Assembly (NCBI RefSeq): GCF_016595215.1
Contig: NZ_JAENHK010000010.1
Coordinates: forward strand, 248,001 to 312,000
Direction of reading: 5' to 3'
Source: Chryseobacterium paridis
GTDB taxonomy: Bacteria > Bacteroidota > Bacteroidia > Flavobacteriales > Weeksellaceae
Length of the DNA: 64,000 nt
The translations under genes and the position numbers were made by a program. The notes under the pieces were generated by a model. The model was given only the letters and a program-made list of their open reading frames with translations, made no database searches and had not been told where the DNA came from. Every line of letters starts with the position of its first letter. Position 1 is the first letter of the stretch. Positions 43,144 to 52,910 of the stretch are shown here, in pieces.

Positions 43144-45474
43144 CTAATTCAAAGAACCTGAGAGTTTTACAAAACTCACGTCATCTAAAATAATGACACC
43201 TTCCGGAGTCTTATCAAAGATAAAGGAAATGGATTTCAAACCATTCAAATCAAGTGCAGGATATTTTTTTTGAAGGGTATCAAGATCAAAATAAAAGTAA
43301 TCAGGAATGGCCTCTGCATTGACATAATCATTAAAAAAGGCAAATTTGGTGATATTTTTCTTCAACTGTGGTTGCAAAGGAGCACAATCACTGAGAAGAA
43401 AACGAACTTGTGTACCTTTTTGATCGGTCAGTATAATACTGAAGTCGATCGCCTTTTTTTGCTGATCTGTTTTTGCTGGCTCTTCTTTTTTATCATCATT
43501 TTTCTTTTGTCCTTTTTTAGGTGCCAAAGATGATTCATCACTTTCTGCAAGATTGAATGCTAGAGCTTTGCCTTTTAAATCCAGACCTGTGCTTTCATTA
43601 AAATTGAATGTGTATCTGCCTGTTTTGTTTGCTGTTTCTTTATGATTCCAGCCCACAATTACAGCACGGGACATAAGACCATCCCACATTAATTTTTGTT
43701 GGGATTCTTTCCAGAGACTCAGGTTTTCAGTACTAATGCTTACTCCAGGTAAAGTGGCTGTAGATAAATTGAGATCTTCTTCATAACGGGCAACAAATGT
43801 AGTTTGACTGTCTTCAAACTGATTGAAGTAAATATGGTTCGGAAGCCATTTACGTCCAAAACGATAATCCGTAAAAAGTGGTTTATAGATTGTTTCTCCT
43901 TTCAAATTGACATCTAAAAAAGCACTGATGTAGACTTTGGCAATCTGCTGTTGTTCATCCTCAGGCATCAGATTAGTCATATTAAACTGATTGATATAAG
44001 GACTGCTTGAATCATATTTTCCCCACGAAGTATTGAACTGGCCATGGTTAGCCTGATTGACATATAAGCCCGCTTTGAATCCCTGATATCCCGGAGAATA
44101 CTGGATGCGTTTATAAGTAGCAAGTCCTCCGTAAGACTGCATATCCATATCATGAGCACCCTGTATAACGAAATAATTAATATCCTCTAAAGGTGCCAAT
44201 ATCGACGCCGGTTGGTATTGGCCATCTACCGGAGCAATAGCAATATACGCTTTTATATTAAAATTAAAATCAAATACTTCATTGGCATTGTCAGGGAAAT
44301 AAGGAAGTTTATTGAACAATGCGGCATGAGACATCGCTTCTCCACCTCTTGAATGACCAATCAACGCAATCTGATCCATATTGATGCGATTAAAAAACGG
44401 ATTGGAAGGGTCTTTATTCCATTTTCGCCAGAGTTGGAGATGTTTTAGCATCAACCAGCCGCGGGCACCATTTTCATCCTTAAAACCTTTCTGATCAAGA
44501 TCAGTAAAACTGGTGTTCAGGAAATTTTCATCTACGGACGCAACGATGTATCCTTTGCTGGCCAATAGTTTTCCCAGATAATCATATCCTTCTTCTGACC
44601 AGTCCTGAGCCAGATGATTTCCATGAACAATAAGTACCAATGGGGCTTGCCCTTTAAAATTTTCAGGATACCAGACCATTGCATTTAAAGGCAGTTGACT
44701 TTTATCAAACCCAAAATAATGTGTACGTAATTTACCCGAAATGCCATTCCATGATTTCAAAAGAAGTGATCCATCAACGGATGGAGTGATAATACGAGCA
44801 TCCTTACCGTAGATGGAGCGGCGTGTATCTTTTCCTGATCCATAACTTAGAAATCCAACCTTATATTGACCGGGAAGGGCAGGGTTCACTGCCTCAATAG
44901 GAGCTGGAAGTTTCCCGGACATTTTATAATTTTTTAAAGCAGGTTGGGAGCTTCCTCCATTAAAATAATAATAACCACCAATACCTAATCCCAGAATTCC
45001 AATGAAAAGGGTAACACCAGTAAAAACTTTTTGACGGGAAGACCAGGATGTTTGAGCTTTCGATTTCCAGTAAAATAATGCTCCAAAAGTAAGCGCAGGG
45101 AAAACGACAAGAAAGACGATCAATACCCAACGGAAAGTAGAGGTAAGCAAAATGAAATAAAAGAAAAAGAATAGCACAAAACCTATAGCTCGCCTGAAAT
45201 TAGGAGGCGTTTTTCCGATTAAGCCTGCTAACCAGCTCATAAGACAACCTGCAAGATAGCTCACTAAAAAGGAAGCCAACAGGAATAAAATGAAATTGCC
45301 AAAGCCTATAGACGGCAAAAATTTATCTGCCGATACCAGAATAAAAAAAAGGACAGAACTGATTAAGATACCAAAACCACTTGCCTTTAATGCAGATCTG
45401 TTAGGTGTTAATGCATTTTGTATTCGTAGGAGACTGGTTTTTAATTTTTTCCATATTGAAGTATTTTCATTCAT
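43144..45474 (-). CDS. large membrane-anchored alpha/beta hydrolase
   Basis: A 776-residue protein. The N-terminal 175 residues hold about five hydrophobic segments, so it is an inner-membrane protein; the rest should be exposed, probably on the periplasmic side. The catalytic part has LVLIVHGNH (oxyanion), GHSRGGEAMS (nucleophile elbow), a YFVIQGAHDMDM acid region and NQANHGQFN (His). The last 180 residues contain a Lys-rich linker (KKGQKKNDDKKEEPAKT) and a beta-rich, carbohydrate-binding-like end. A lipase, esterase or dienelactone-hydrolase-like activity is possible; the substrate is unknown. It is followed by the SnoaL-like gene on the same strand. Confidence 0.82.
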   Translation of the reverse strand: MNENTSIWKKLKTSLLRIQNALTPNRSALKASGFGILISSVLFFILVSADKFLPSIGFGNFILFLLASFLVSYLAGCLMSWLAGLIGKTPPNFRRAIGFVLFFFFYFILLTSTFRWVLIVFLVVFPALTFGALFYWKSKAQTSWSSRQKVFTGVTLFIGILGLGIGGYYYFNGGSSQPALKNYKMSGKLPAPIEAVNPALPGQYKVGFLSYGSGKDTRRSIYGKDARIITPSVDGSLLLKSWNGISGKLRTHYFGFDKSQLPLNAMVWYPENFKGQAPLVLIVHGNHLAQDWSEEGYDYLGKLLASKGYIVASVDENFLNTSFTDLDQKGFKDENGARGWLMLKHLQLWRKWNKDPSNPFFNRINMDQIALIGHSRGGEAMSHAALFNKLPYFPDNANEVFDFNFNIKAYIAIAPVDGQYQPASILAPLEDINYFVIQGAHDMDMQSYGGLATYKRIQYSPGYQGFKAGLYVNQANHGQFNTSWGKYDSSSPYINQFNMTNLMPEDEQQQIAKVYISAFLDVNLKGETIYKPLFTDYRFGRKWLPNHIYFNQFEDSQTTFVARYEEDLNLSTATLPGVSISTENLSLWKESQQKLMWDGLMSRAVIVGWNHKETANKTGRYTFNFNESTGLDLKGKALAFNLAESDESSLAPKKGQKKNDDKKEEPAKTDQQKKAIDFSIILTDQKGTQVRFLLSDCAPLQPQLKKNITKFAFFNDYVNAEAIPDYFYFDLDTLQKKYPALDLNGLKSISFIFDKTPEGVIILDDVSFVKLSGSLN

Positions 45475-45503
45475 AATAATTGGTTTGGTGTTTGGTGTGA
45501 AGT

Positions 45504-46280
45504 TTACGTTGGATTTACCTGATGAAAATACCTGGGGTCAGGATATTTAAATTCGAAATCCAGCTCAGATATTAATTTAGCTGATGAAATTCTTTTTCCA
45601 CCAGGTTCTCCAATTTCATCTGAGCTCTCGATATTCTTTTGAATAGTGATAACCTCTGATTTTGTAGGGTGGAGGGGTGCAGCTACATTGTAAATTTTGG
45701 ATTGAGATTGCTGTTTAATCATTTTTTCTATAACAGAACAGATATCAGCATAATGAATATGATTAACGAAGAGGTTTACATTGGATACCTTATAATTGCT
45801 TAAAAGTCTGTTATCTCCCATAAGTCCTGCTAACCGCAAAATATTAACTTTTGGGTATCTGTTTTTAAACATTCTTTCGCCCGGAACATTATCAGATGAC
45901 ATATCTTCTTCTGTTAATTCCTGATTCAGATCCGCATATACACCAGTAGAACTCATGAGAAATAATTGACCCTTGAAATCGTCTATAAAAGAAAATAAAT
46001 TTTGAATTCTATTATATAATGAGCTTGCACAACAATTTTTTCCCGAAAGGGGAATAGTAATGATTAATACATCCAGATCGTTAAGCACCTGCCATGGGGA
46101 ATGTTTTTCAGCCAACAGGTAATCCGGAAAATTAATAACATAAGGATGGAATCCTTTAGAAAATAAATCCTCTTCTTTGTCTAAAGTTGTTGTCGTTGTA
46201 TGTATTTCAAAGTCTTTTGATAATGTTTTTGCAATTCGTGACCCAAGCCATCCGTAACCTATAATTCCTGCTTTTTTCAT
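45504..46280 (-). CDS. NAD-dependent epimerase/dehydratase-like protein (YeeZ-like)
   Basis: About 258 residues from the Met at 46280, starting MKKAGIIGYGWLGSRIAKTL, a Rossmann nucleotide-binding motif GxGxxG. An ATG 18 nt upstream adds MDKKNH and is less likely. The STGVYADLNQELTEE segment (Ser-Thr-Gly-Val-Tyr) is a hallmark of extended SDR epimerases, and NHIHYADICSVIEKM resembles the C-terminal substrate-binding region. The classical YxxxK motif is not evident, as in other YeeZ-like proteins. It ends 30 nt before the large hydrolase gene on the same strand, so an operon is plausible. Confidence 0.82.
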   Translation of the reverse strand: MKKAGIIGYGWLGSRIAKTLSKDFEIHTTTTTLDKEEDLFSKGFHPYVINFPDYLLAEKHSPWQVLNDLDVLIITIPLSGKNCCASSLYNRIQNLFSFIDDFKGQLFLMSSTGVYADLNQELTEEDMSSDNVPGERMFKNRYPKVNILRLAGLMGDNRLLSNYKVSNVNLFVNHIHYADICSVIEKMIKQQSQSKIYNVAAPLHPTKSEVITIQKNIESSDEIGEPGGKRISSAKLISELDFEFKYPDPRYFHQVNPT

Positions 46281-46701
46281 ATGATTCTTTTTGTCCAAAC
46301 CAGACGGGTAATCCTCTATTCAAATGGAATTTGTAATAAAGAAATTATAGTTGATTTTTTTAAAGAAGTGAAAATACTCAATTTATTTAGTATAAAGATT
46401 ATTGGCGAAAAATATTTATTAAACTGAATTTAATAAAATATAAAAGGTCATTTGTGAATTGTATGGTAAAGAAGTATCCTGTTTTGTAAGAGATAACTGA
46501 TAGCTTTACCTCTAAAATATACCTGATAACAGGTAAGTAAAGATACATTTTCACAGGTATTGGAATGAGCTCTGTATCGGGATAAATTTGCTCTTATAAC
46601 TCATAAAAAGATGAGTAATGTAAGGAGCCTGAACCTCTTTAGAATTTTCTAAAACATTCAGGATATAATAACCACTTATTTCAACACCAAACAAAAACAA
46701 A
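46281..46701. other. intergenic region between divergent genes
   Basis: About 420 bases between the YeeZ-like gene and the T9SS cargo gene. It is AT-rich and must contain both promoters, but no TAnnTTTG box, hairpin, repeat or plausible small gene was recognised. Confidence 0.45.
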
Positions 46702-47676
46702 ATGAAAAAATTAATCTTTACCTCTTTATTTTTAATAGGCGTGGGAGTTGCTGCCCAACCAACGGTAACGAGGGCAGCTCTTGACAAAATCAATACTACC
46801 ACTACTGTTTATAACGTAAACGTTTCGACATCGATAAGTCCAGGTCCGGCTGGAGCAGGTCAGACATGGGATTTTTCAACGTATGTTGGGAGCCAAACTA
46901 TAACAACTAAATTATTTCCATGTCCGGGTCAGGTCAATTGTTCAAAATTTCCGACAGCCAATAGAATCGCTGAACTTGTAGGGAATAATAATTTTGATTA
47001 CCTGCTAAACAGTGATACAGAAGCAACGACCATTGGAAATTTTAGTGTATTAGGAAATGTGATCATTACGTATACGAATCCCTTGGTCGACTATAAGTTT
47101 CCAGTGAATTATCTGCAGGAATTTACAGATGATTATCAATTCAATACGGGAGGATCAACGGAAACAGGAACGGTAAATTTTAAGGTAGATGGTTACGGAA
47201 CGGTCATAACACCCAGTGGAACTTTCCCTAATGCATTAAGAATAAAAAGAATAAGAAATGGAAGCCAGGTTACCGGCGGAACAACGTTTACTTACGTTAA
47301 TGAGTCTTATCAATGGGTTACAGAAAGTAACGGACCGGTTCTTACCGTTGCATTTAATACATTTACCATCAATGGACAGACGACTGTACAACCATCGTTA
47401 GCTTATTTTTCATCATCTCCCACATTATCTACTGTAGATTTGGATAGTACAAAAGATGAAATTATTATTTATCCAAATCCGGCATCACAATCTATAACGA
47501 TACGATCAAAAGAAGACATCAAAAATATTAACATTATAAGCCTTGATGGGAAAGTAGTTCGAGAATCACCCAATCACAAAGTAATTGATATAGCCAACCT
47601 ACCGAATGGAACATACATCGTGCAGGGAGAGCTTAAAAACGGAAAAATTATTTCAAAAAAAGTCAGTAAACAGTAA
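46702..47676 (+). CDS. secreted protein with type IX secretion system C-terminal sorting domain
   Basis: A 324-residue exported protein. Residues 1-19 (MKKLIFTSLFLIGVGVAAQ) are a Sec signal peptide. The central part is a beta-rich, Thr/Asn/Gly-rich domain with no recognisable catalytic motif. The last 75 residues form a type A T9SS sorting domain: IIIYPNPASQSITI, NIISLDGKVV and LPNGTYIVQGELKNGKIISKKVSKQ are its typical order. The protein should cross the outer membrane by the T9SS and become secreted or attached to the surface. The gene stands alone and ends in a strong terminator. Confidence 0.9.
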   Translation: MKKLIFTSLFLIGVGVAAQPTVTRAALDKINTTTTVYNVNVSTSISPGPAGAGQTWDFSTYVGSQTITTKLFPCPGQVNCSKFPTANRIAELVGNNNFDYLLNSDTEATTIGNFSVLGNVIITYTNPLVDYKFPVNYLQEFTDDYQFNTGGSTETGTVNFKVDGYGTVITPSGTFPNALRIKRIRNGSQVTGGTTFTYVNESYQWVTESNGPVLTVAFNTFTINGQTTVQPSLAYFSSSPTLSTVDLDSTKDEIIIYPNPASQSITIRSKEDIKNINIISLDGKVVRESPNHKVIDIANLPNGTYIVQGELKNGKIISKKVSKQ

Positions 47677-47697
47677 TTGTTTTTATTTATGGTGAAG

Positions 47698-47727
47698 AGT
47701 ACTATCATTACGATAGTACTTTTTTTG
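47698..47727 (+). terminator. rho-independent terminator after the T9SS cargo gene
   Basis: A perfect 9-bp stem AGTACTATC / GATAGTACT with a 5-base loop and a run of seven T residues after the stem. It is also positioned between converging genes. Confidence 0.9.
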
Positions 47728-47754
47728 TTTCTAATAATGGATTAATGTTATACG

Positions 47755-48390
47755 TTAGAGACCATTTTTTTGTGCAAAATTAAGCAACTCCACCACATTT
47801 CTGACCTCACATTTATTCAGCAGATTTCTTCTGTGTGTTTGTACCGTAAGATAGCTAAGGAACAAAGTATCTGATATTTCCTGAGTAGATTTACCTTCTG
47901 CCAAAAGATTGAGAATCTCTTTTTCCCGTTGGGTTAGTCTTGGAATGGCTTTCAGATCATAAACACTTGTCTTTTCAATGATTTTTTCTGCTTCTTTGCT
48001 AAATGCTATTTCTCCTGTGATAGCCTTACTTATACAGGTTTTAAACTCTTCAGGAGAAGCGCTTTTTAGCAGATAGCCCTGTGCTCCGTTTTTGATCATT
48101 TGTAGAATGATACTGCGTTCAGACTGGCTGCTCATGGCCAATATGATTATTTTTGGATATGATTTTTTGATTTTCAGACACAAGTCAATACCATTGATAT
48201 CTGGAAGGAATATATCGAGCAGAATAATATCCGTTTTACTGAGATTTTCATAAGCTAGAAGAGCTTCACCGGTTTTAAAACTTTTAATGATACTCACCTC
48301 GTCTGATTCTGAAAAAAGAAGTTGGAGCCCTTCTGTGATGATCGGATGATCGTCTACAACAACTGTTTTGTATGGTTTTGTCATGGTCAT
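47755..48390 (-). CDS. LuxR/NarL-type response regulator
   Basis: A 211-residue regulator. The receiver has the acidic pair VVDDH, the phosphoacceptor Asp59 in LLDIFLPD and the conserved Lys in GYLLKSASPEEF. The C-terminal DNA-binding domain reads LTQREKEILNLLAEGKSTQEISDTLFLSYLTVQTHRRNLLNKC, a LuxR-type helix-turn-helix. It is 6 nt downstream of the histidine kinase gene, so the two form a two-component pair. Two Met codons (48390 and 48384) are both possible starts. Target genes are unknown; the adjacent T9SS cargo gene is a candidate. Confidence 0.93.
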   Translation of the reverse strand: MTMTKPYKTVVVDDHPIITEGLQLLFSESDEVSIIKSFKTGEALLAYENLSKTDIILLDIFLPDINGIDLCLKIKKSYPKIIILAMSSQSERSIILQMIKNGAQGYLLKSASPEEFKTCISKAITGEIAFSKEAEKIIEKTSVYDLKAIPRLTQREKEILNLLAEGKSTQEISDTLFLSYLTVQTHRRNLLNKCEVRNVVELLNFAQKNGL

Positions 48391-48396
48391 TGCAAT

Positions 48397-50400
48397 TTAG
48401 ATAGATAGTTCAATATTGAAGACGGTATTGCTGTTTTTTGAAGAATGAATATCCATCTTTCCATTGAGCAGTTCCACGCGGTTTTTAAGATTTTTCAGAC
48501 CCTGGCCGGTAAAATTGTCGGCTTTTGTTGTGTCAAATCCAGTTCCATTATCTTCTACAGTGATGTAAAAATGAGATCCATTTTGGCTGCAATCAACAAG
48601 GATTTCAGTGCATGAAGAATGTTTCAAAGCATTATTAAGCAGTTCCTGTACAATCCTGTAAATCATGATCTGAACACTTTCCGGAATATCCTTTTGAATC
48701 TTATTGGATTGGAAGTAAATATTAACTTCATCAGTAACCAAAAGATGGCAAAGGTCACTCAGTGCATGTTCCAGTCCCAGTTTAAGGAGTGTTTCAGGGA
48801 TAAGATTAAAAGAGATCTGTCGCAATTCTGTAATGGAATTGTTTAACAGGGTATTCATGTTTTCTATTTCATTGGGTTGGGCCGGTTCAGAAGAATTACT
48901 GATTTTCAAAAATCTGACCTTAAGGGAAGAGAGCATACTTCCAATACCATCATGAAGATCTCTCGCTATTCTTTTACGCTCATCTTCTTCTCCTCTGATC
49001 ATGGCCTGGGTGACCTCCATTTCTTTCTGGGTTTTAAGCGTTTCTATGTTCTGCGCATAATTTTGAGAATGCTGGATAGCGATCTTTTTCTGATTTTTAG
49101 AATTGACCCAAAGGGAGATAACCAATAATAAAAGTATAACTGTAATAGCCGCTAATAAACCATAATAGAGTTTGTTGTTTTCGGAGACCAACTTGTCACG
49201 CTGGCGCTGGGCCTGAAGTATGCTGATCTTCTTTTCATTTTCAGACTTATTGAATTTTGCTTCCAATGCGGCTATTTTACCTTGTGATTCGATCACATTT
49301 AAGCTATCATTAATCGTATTAAATCTGGAAAGATATTTATAAGCGTTTTTAGTATCTCCAAGACCTTCATAAATAAAGGCCAACTCTCTGGTGTAATTTC
49401 TTTGATCAAGAGCAAATTGTGTGGTACTCCCTATCAGATCTAACAATAGATTTTTTGCATCCTCCAATCTGTTCAAAGCTTTCAATGGCAAGTATTTGGA
49501 GAATTTTAAGCGGTTGGTCTGAAGCACATCCTTATGAAAATTACTGTTCGCAATACCTTTATCATAACTTTTCAAAGAATTATTGAATTGCCCCGTCTTA
49601 TAAAAATAATAACCCTCTGCAGTATAATAGCTTCCATTCATATTAGAATTAGGATAATTCTTTAAAATCTGATAGGCCTTATCAAGTGATTTTTTTGCTT
49701 CAGCAGGCATTTTCAGATAGCACAGATTTTCAACATCTGTAATATAAATATCTGCTTTGGTCTCAAGATAGGTATATGATGAAGCGCTTGCCCGCTCTAT
49801 ATATTCCTTAGCTATTTTCAGATAGGTATTGGCCTTAGGCCTTTGATCAGTATTCATGAAAATAACAGCAATAGACTTGTAAAGAATACTCAGGACTTCC
49901 AGATCACCTCCTTTTTTTGCTAAAGGAACAGCATCATTTACCAGAAGTCTCATTGCTTCCACTTCATTGTTATGAAGAACCTCGACAAGGGACAGGTTTT
50001 TTAGAATAAATGCCTGTAGGACATAAGAGTCTTTGGTTTTATATTTCTTCAGTTCCGTATTGGCCAGATTCAATTGCCTGGCATAATTATCAAAATCACC
50101 TTTGCCTACTAATCCGGCTGCATTGTAATAGATCGCCACAGCTTTTAAAAAAGGATATTTTGGCGCGATCCTATTGGCGATAAGAAGATATTGATCAGCT
50201 AATTCATTTTTTTTGCTTCTCCTGAACAAGTCGGCAAGTTTAAAACTGCTGATCCCTTTTATGCTGTCCGATTTTGAGGATTTGATCACCTGTGTGAGAC
50301 TATCGATATAAGGTCCATCATTATCAAGTGTAAAAAACCTCTGAGCATTCAATCCATAGGTGATCAGGAATATGAGTACAAAACATAAATTTTTTTTCAT
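48397..50400 (-). CDS. TPR-containing sensor histidine kinase (HisKA_3 type)
   Basis: A 667-residue kinase. A signal peptide of about 19 residues is followed by an extracytoplasmic region of tetratricopeptide-like helix pairs (about residues 30-390), a transmembrane helix around 413-433 (LLAAITVILLLLVISLWV), a coiled coil, and a HisKA_3 dimerisation domain in EDERKRIARDLHDGIGSML with phosphoacceptor His483. The ATPase domain has QELLNNALKHS (N box) and EDNGTGFD (G box). It would pass phosphate to the response regulator encoded next to it. TPR sensors of this kind are common in Bacteroidota; the signal is unknown. Confidence 0.92.
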   Translation of the reverse strand: MKKNLCFVLIFLITYGLNAQRFFTLDNDGPYIDSLTQVIKSSKSDSIKGISSFKLADLFRRSKKNELADQYLLIANRIAPKYPFLKAVAIYYNAAGLVGKGDFDNYARQLNLANTELKKYKTKDSYVLQAFILKNLSLVEVLHNNEVEAMRLLVNDAVPLAKKGGDLEVLSILYKSIAVIFMNTDQRPKANTYLKIAKEYIERASASSYTYLETKADIYITDVENLCYLKMPAEAKKSLDKAYQILKNYPNSNMNGSYYTAEGYYFYKTGQFNNSLKSYDKGIANSNFHKDVLQTNRLKFSKYLPLKALNRLEDAKNLLLDLIGSTTQFALDQRNYTRELAFIYEGLGDTKNAYKYLSRFNTINDSLNVIESQGKIAALEAKFNKSENEKKISILQAQRQRDKLVSENNKLYYGLLAAITVILLLLVISLWVNSKNQKKIAIQHSQNYAQNIETLKTQKEMEVTQAMIRGEEDERKRIARDLHDGIGSMLSSLKVRFLKISNSSEPAQPNEIENMNTLLNNSITELRQISFNLIPETLLKLGLEHALSDLCHLLVTDEVNIYFQSNKIQKDIPESVQIMIYRIVQELLNNALKHSSCTEILVDCSQNGSHFYITVEDNGTGFDTTKADNFTGQGLKNLKNRVELLNGKMDIHSSKNSNTVFNIELSI

Positions 50401-50507
50401 AAGCGTAAAATATTAACTATAATACAATTAATACAGTGAAATGGTTCCTGTAAAAATATACATTTATAAGACTAAAATTATAGGTTTTTGATTTTGAATA
50501 TAAATTT

Positions 50508-51167
50508 TTATAATATTTTTTCGGTGTTTGCTTTCTTAAATGGGCTTGGACCCACAATATCTTTTTTCGTGAAACGCCTTCTGTTGAGAAAGTAGGCAAC
50601 CATGAGATTAGGAACCCAGCATAACCAGGCCACAACAAGATAAGAAAGACCAGGTGTTACTATCATATGCTTTAATATAGGTGTCCATAATCTAAGCGTT
50701 ACGGCCGCAAAAGTACAGGCATAACTATAGGTCATAAAGTTCTGATGCTGTATAATATCTCCTTTTTTTATTTTTAAAAGTGCTAGAACGGTCGTCAATA
50801 ACCAAATGATTCCCAAACTAACGAACCCTGATGATGAAACAATATTACCATTGGCATAAAATCCCATATAAATACTTGCCAATGAACTCACAATAACTGA
50901 TAGTATATAGGTTTTACCGATAATTCGATGCAGCTTTTTATGTTTATTTCTGAAACCGGATCCAAATTGTCTCCACCCAATAAAAAGGGATATACTCCCA
51001 AAGATAATATGACAAAAAAAGGCAAATCTCCATATCGGATTATTCAAAATTTCGGGAGCTTTAGAGCTCAAAAAAGTGTATTTATGATCAACAAAAACAT
51101 AAATTAAAGGGTATAGTCCGATGAGTAATGCCAGAACTGCAAAAATGATGAACATGAGTTTTTTCAT
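50508..51167 (-). CDS. DUF2306-like membrane protein
   Basis: A 219-residue protein with about seven hydrophobic segments. It begins with a helix at residues 5-27, followed by FFCHIIFGSISLFIGWRQFG and KKLHRIIGKTYILSVIVSSLASIYMG, and ends with a basic tail. The His-containing helices (HIIFG, LHRIIGK, IIQHQNFM) fit the DUF2306 group, which may relate to cytochrome b561-like heme proteins; this last point is inference. It is on the same strand as and 107 nt upstream of the histidine kinase gene, which may or may not be the same transcript. Confidence 0.75.
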   Translation of the reverse strand: MKKLMFIIFAVLALLIGLYPLIYVFVDHKYTFLSSKAPEILNNPIWRFAFFCHIIFGSISLFIGWRQFGSGFRNKHKKLHRIIGKTYILSVIVSSLASIYMGFYANGNIVSSSGFVSLGIIWLLTTVLALLKIKKGDIIQHQNFMTYSYACTFAAVTLRLWTPILKHMIVTPGLSYLVVAWLCWVPNLMVAYFLNRRRFTKKDIVGPSPFKKANTEKIL

Positions 51168-51296
51168 AGCTAAAGAATAAGATTAATAGATTCATCATGA
51201 GTTGATTAGGTGATGAATACTTTAGCAAAAATGAAAAATATTTGAGATTCAAATGCTCCAAAACATAAGGTGGAACTAATTTTATTTGAAAAAAAA

Positions 51297-51500
51297 CGGA
51301 TATGGATACGAGTTATGAGGTGCGAGGTTCGGGATTCGAGTTATGAGTTATGAGGTGTGAGGTTCGGGGTTCGAGATACGAGATACGAGATACGAGGTTC
51401 GAGGTACAAGGTTTCAAATGATTAGGATTATTACTTTTTTTGTAACTCCCAACTCCCATCTTCCAACTTTCCACTTTCAACTTTCAATTTTCCACTTTCT
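51297..51500. repeat. heptamer-rich low-complexity repeat patch
   Basis: Bases 51305-51415 are made of short units such as GAGATAC, GAGTTAT, GAGGTTC and GAGGTGC in varying order. Bases 51437-51500 are a related series of CAACTCC, CATCTTC, CAACTTT, CCACTTT and CAACTTT units on the same strand. Such heptamer patches are known intergenic features of flavobacteria (recalled). The patch sits directly downstream of the stop of the membrane-bound AraC gene, between it and the DUF2306-like gene. Confidence 0.75.
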
Positions 51501-51508
51501 AAAATTAA

Positions 51509-52621
51509 CTACTCCAATTCCAAATTCTGCTCCTTTAAAAAATCCCGTGGCGAGCAATGTACATACTTTTTGAAGTTTCTATTAAAAGAAGTCTTGGAAT
51601 TAAACCCACTTTCAAATGCTAATGTTAAAATGGTGAATTTTTGATTTTCAGGTAAAACTGCTATTCTTTTAAACTCATCAATCCTTTGCGTATTGATATA
51701 ATCGTAGAAGTTTTTGTTTTCAACAGTATTGATAACCTGAGAAAGAATGTTTGGATGAATTTCTAAGAGAGAAGCAATAGTATTCATGTTTAAATCAGGA
51801 TCTTTAAAAAGCTTTTCTGATTTCATTCTATGCGTAAGTCTTTCATAGATAAGTTGAGTGTTTTCATCGGTTAGGCCTGACTTCTGATATTTTACGGAAA
51901 CCTCTGTGCCCTCTGTAATCTTTTTGTTTTCAATGTATTCGGTTTTTAATTCTGGTAAATTTAAAATACCGACTTTGGTAATTCCAAAATAGGCCATAGA
52001 CAAAACAAAGAGTACTACAGATGTGAACGTGAGCATATCATCTTTTAAAATAATTACGATCCAAACGATGGAAATTCCTATGATCAGATAATATACCCAG
52101 TTCAGGTTTATTTTTTCAATATTTGAATACTGTTTTGAAATGTTTCTTTTATATTTCTGAAGATAAAAAATACTTAAGATAACGTATGAAATTCCTGATA
52201 CGTATACCATTATGCTAATGTTTTTTCGTAATCCCTTATATATCATACCTCCGTTTTCATAAACCACAATCTTTTCTTTGGGAGACAACATAAGGAAGGT
52301 CCATATAATAAGATAAACACCCAGAGCAGGGGCAAAATGTAACATCTGAATATAGGGATTCCGGGCCTGTTGGGTCAGATTTAAAATATATAGAAAAAGG
52401 ATAGGACCATGAATCAATGGAAATGGTATTTCCAATCCAAGCAGGTAAGGAGCCTTGATCTGATTTCCGGAGAAATTTAGAAAAAATAAGGTCAGATGGA
52501 GGGCTATAATAAAAAACCATACCGCTAATAAATAATCTGCACTCGCTTTCTTTTTCTTTCCCAGAATAAGAAAAGAAGAAAAAAAGGCGATAAATATCCC
52601 GGCTAAATAGAGCATGTCCAT
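51509..52621 (-). CDS. membrane-bound AraC family transcriptional regulator
   Basis: A 370-residue protein whose first ~230 residues hold about seven hydrophobic segments and whose C-terminus is an AraC DNA-binding domain: LFKDPDLNMNTIASLLEIHPNILSQVINT and then FTILTLAFESGFNSKTSFNRNFKKYVHCSPRDF. The combination of a seven-helix membrane part with an AraC domain is a Bacteroidota architecture for sensing at the membrane. The starting Met at 52621 or the one 6 nt later are both possible. It is divergent from the ergothioneine operon with a ~290-nt spacer, and is the closest regulator to it. Confidence 0.9.
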   Translation of the reverse strand: MDMLYLAGIFIAFFSSFLILGKKKKASADYLLAVWFFIIALHLTLFFLNFSGNQIKAPYLLGLEIPFPLIHGPILFLYILNLTQQARNPYIQMLHFAPALGVYLIIWTFLMLSPKEKIVVYENGGMIYKGLRKNISIMVYVSGISYVILSIFYLQKYKRNISKQYSNIEKINLNWVYYLIIGISIVWIVIILKDDMLTFTSVVLFVLSMAYFGITKVGILNLPELKTEYIENKKITEGTEVSVKYQKSGLTDENTQLIYERLTHRMKSEKLFKDPDLNMNTIASLLEIHPNILSQVINTVENKNFYDYINTQRIDEFKRIAVLPENQKFTILTLAFESGFNSKTSFNRNFKKYVHCSPRDFLKEQNLELE

Positions 52622-52910
52622 GATATATAAGAATGATGGGGCTAATCAGGAGTTAAAAATAAAGTATTAAAATGATATGGAGGGGATGTTTATTTTTTTT
52701 AATAATAAAAGGGCAAATAGGAGAAATATTTTAATGATTGATATTTTAAATTTTCATCATTTTATCAAAAACACAGAAAAATAGAATGGCTAAATCAAAA
52801 TTTAAGTGTACTTTTAATTATAATCACATTATTTAAGCACCTACTTTTATGAAGAGTAATATAGACGATGGCAAAGAACCGTGCTTACCGAACTATAATG
52901 AAAACGTAAA
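52622..52910. promoter_or_regulatory. spacer between the membrane AraC gene and egtD
   Basis: About 290 AT-rich bases between diverging genes. It must hold the ergothioneine operon promoter and that of the AraC gene. No exact TAnnTTTG box or palindrome could be assigned. I see no small gene. Confidence 0.35.
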
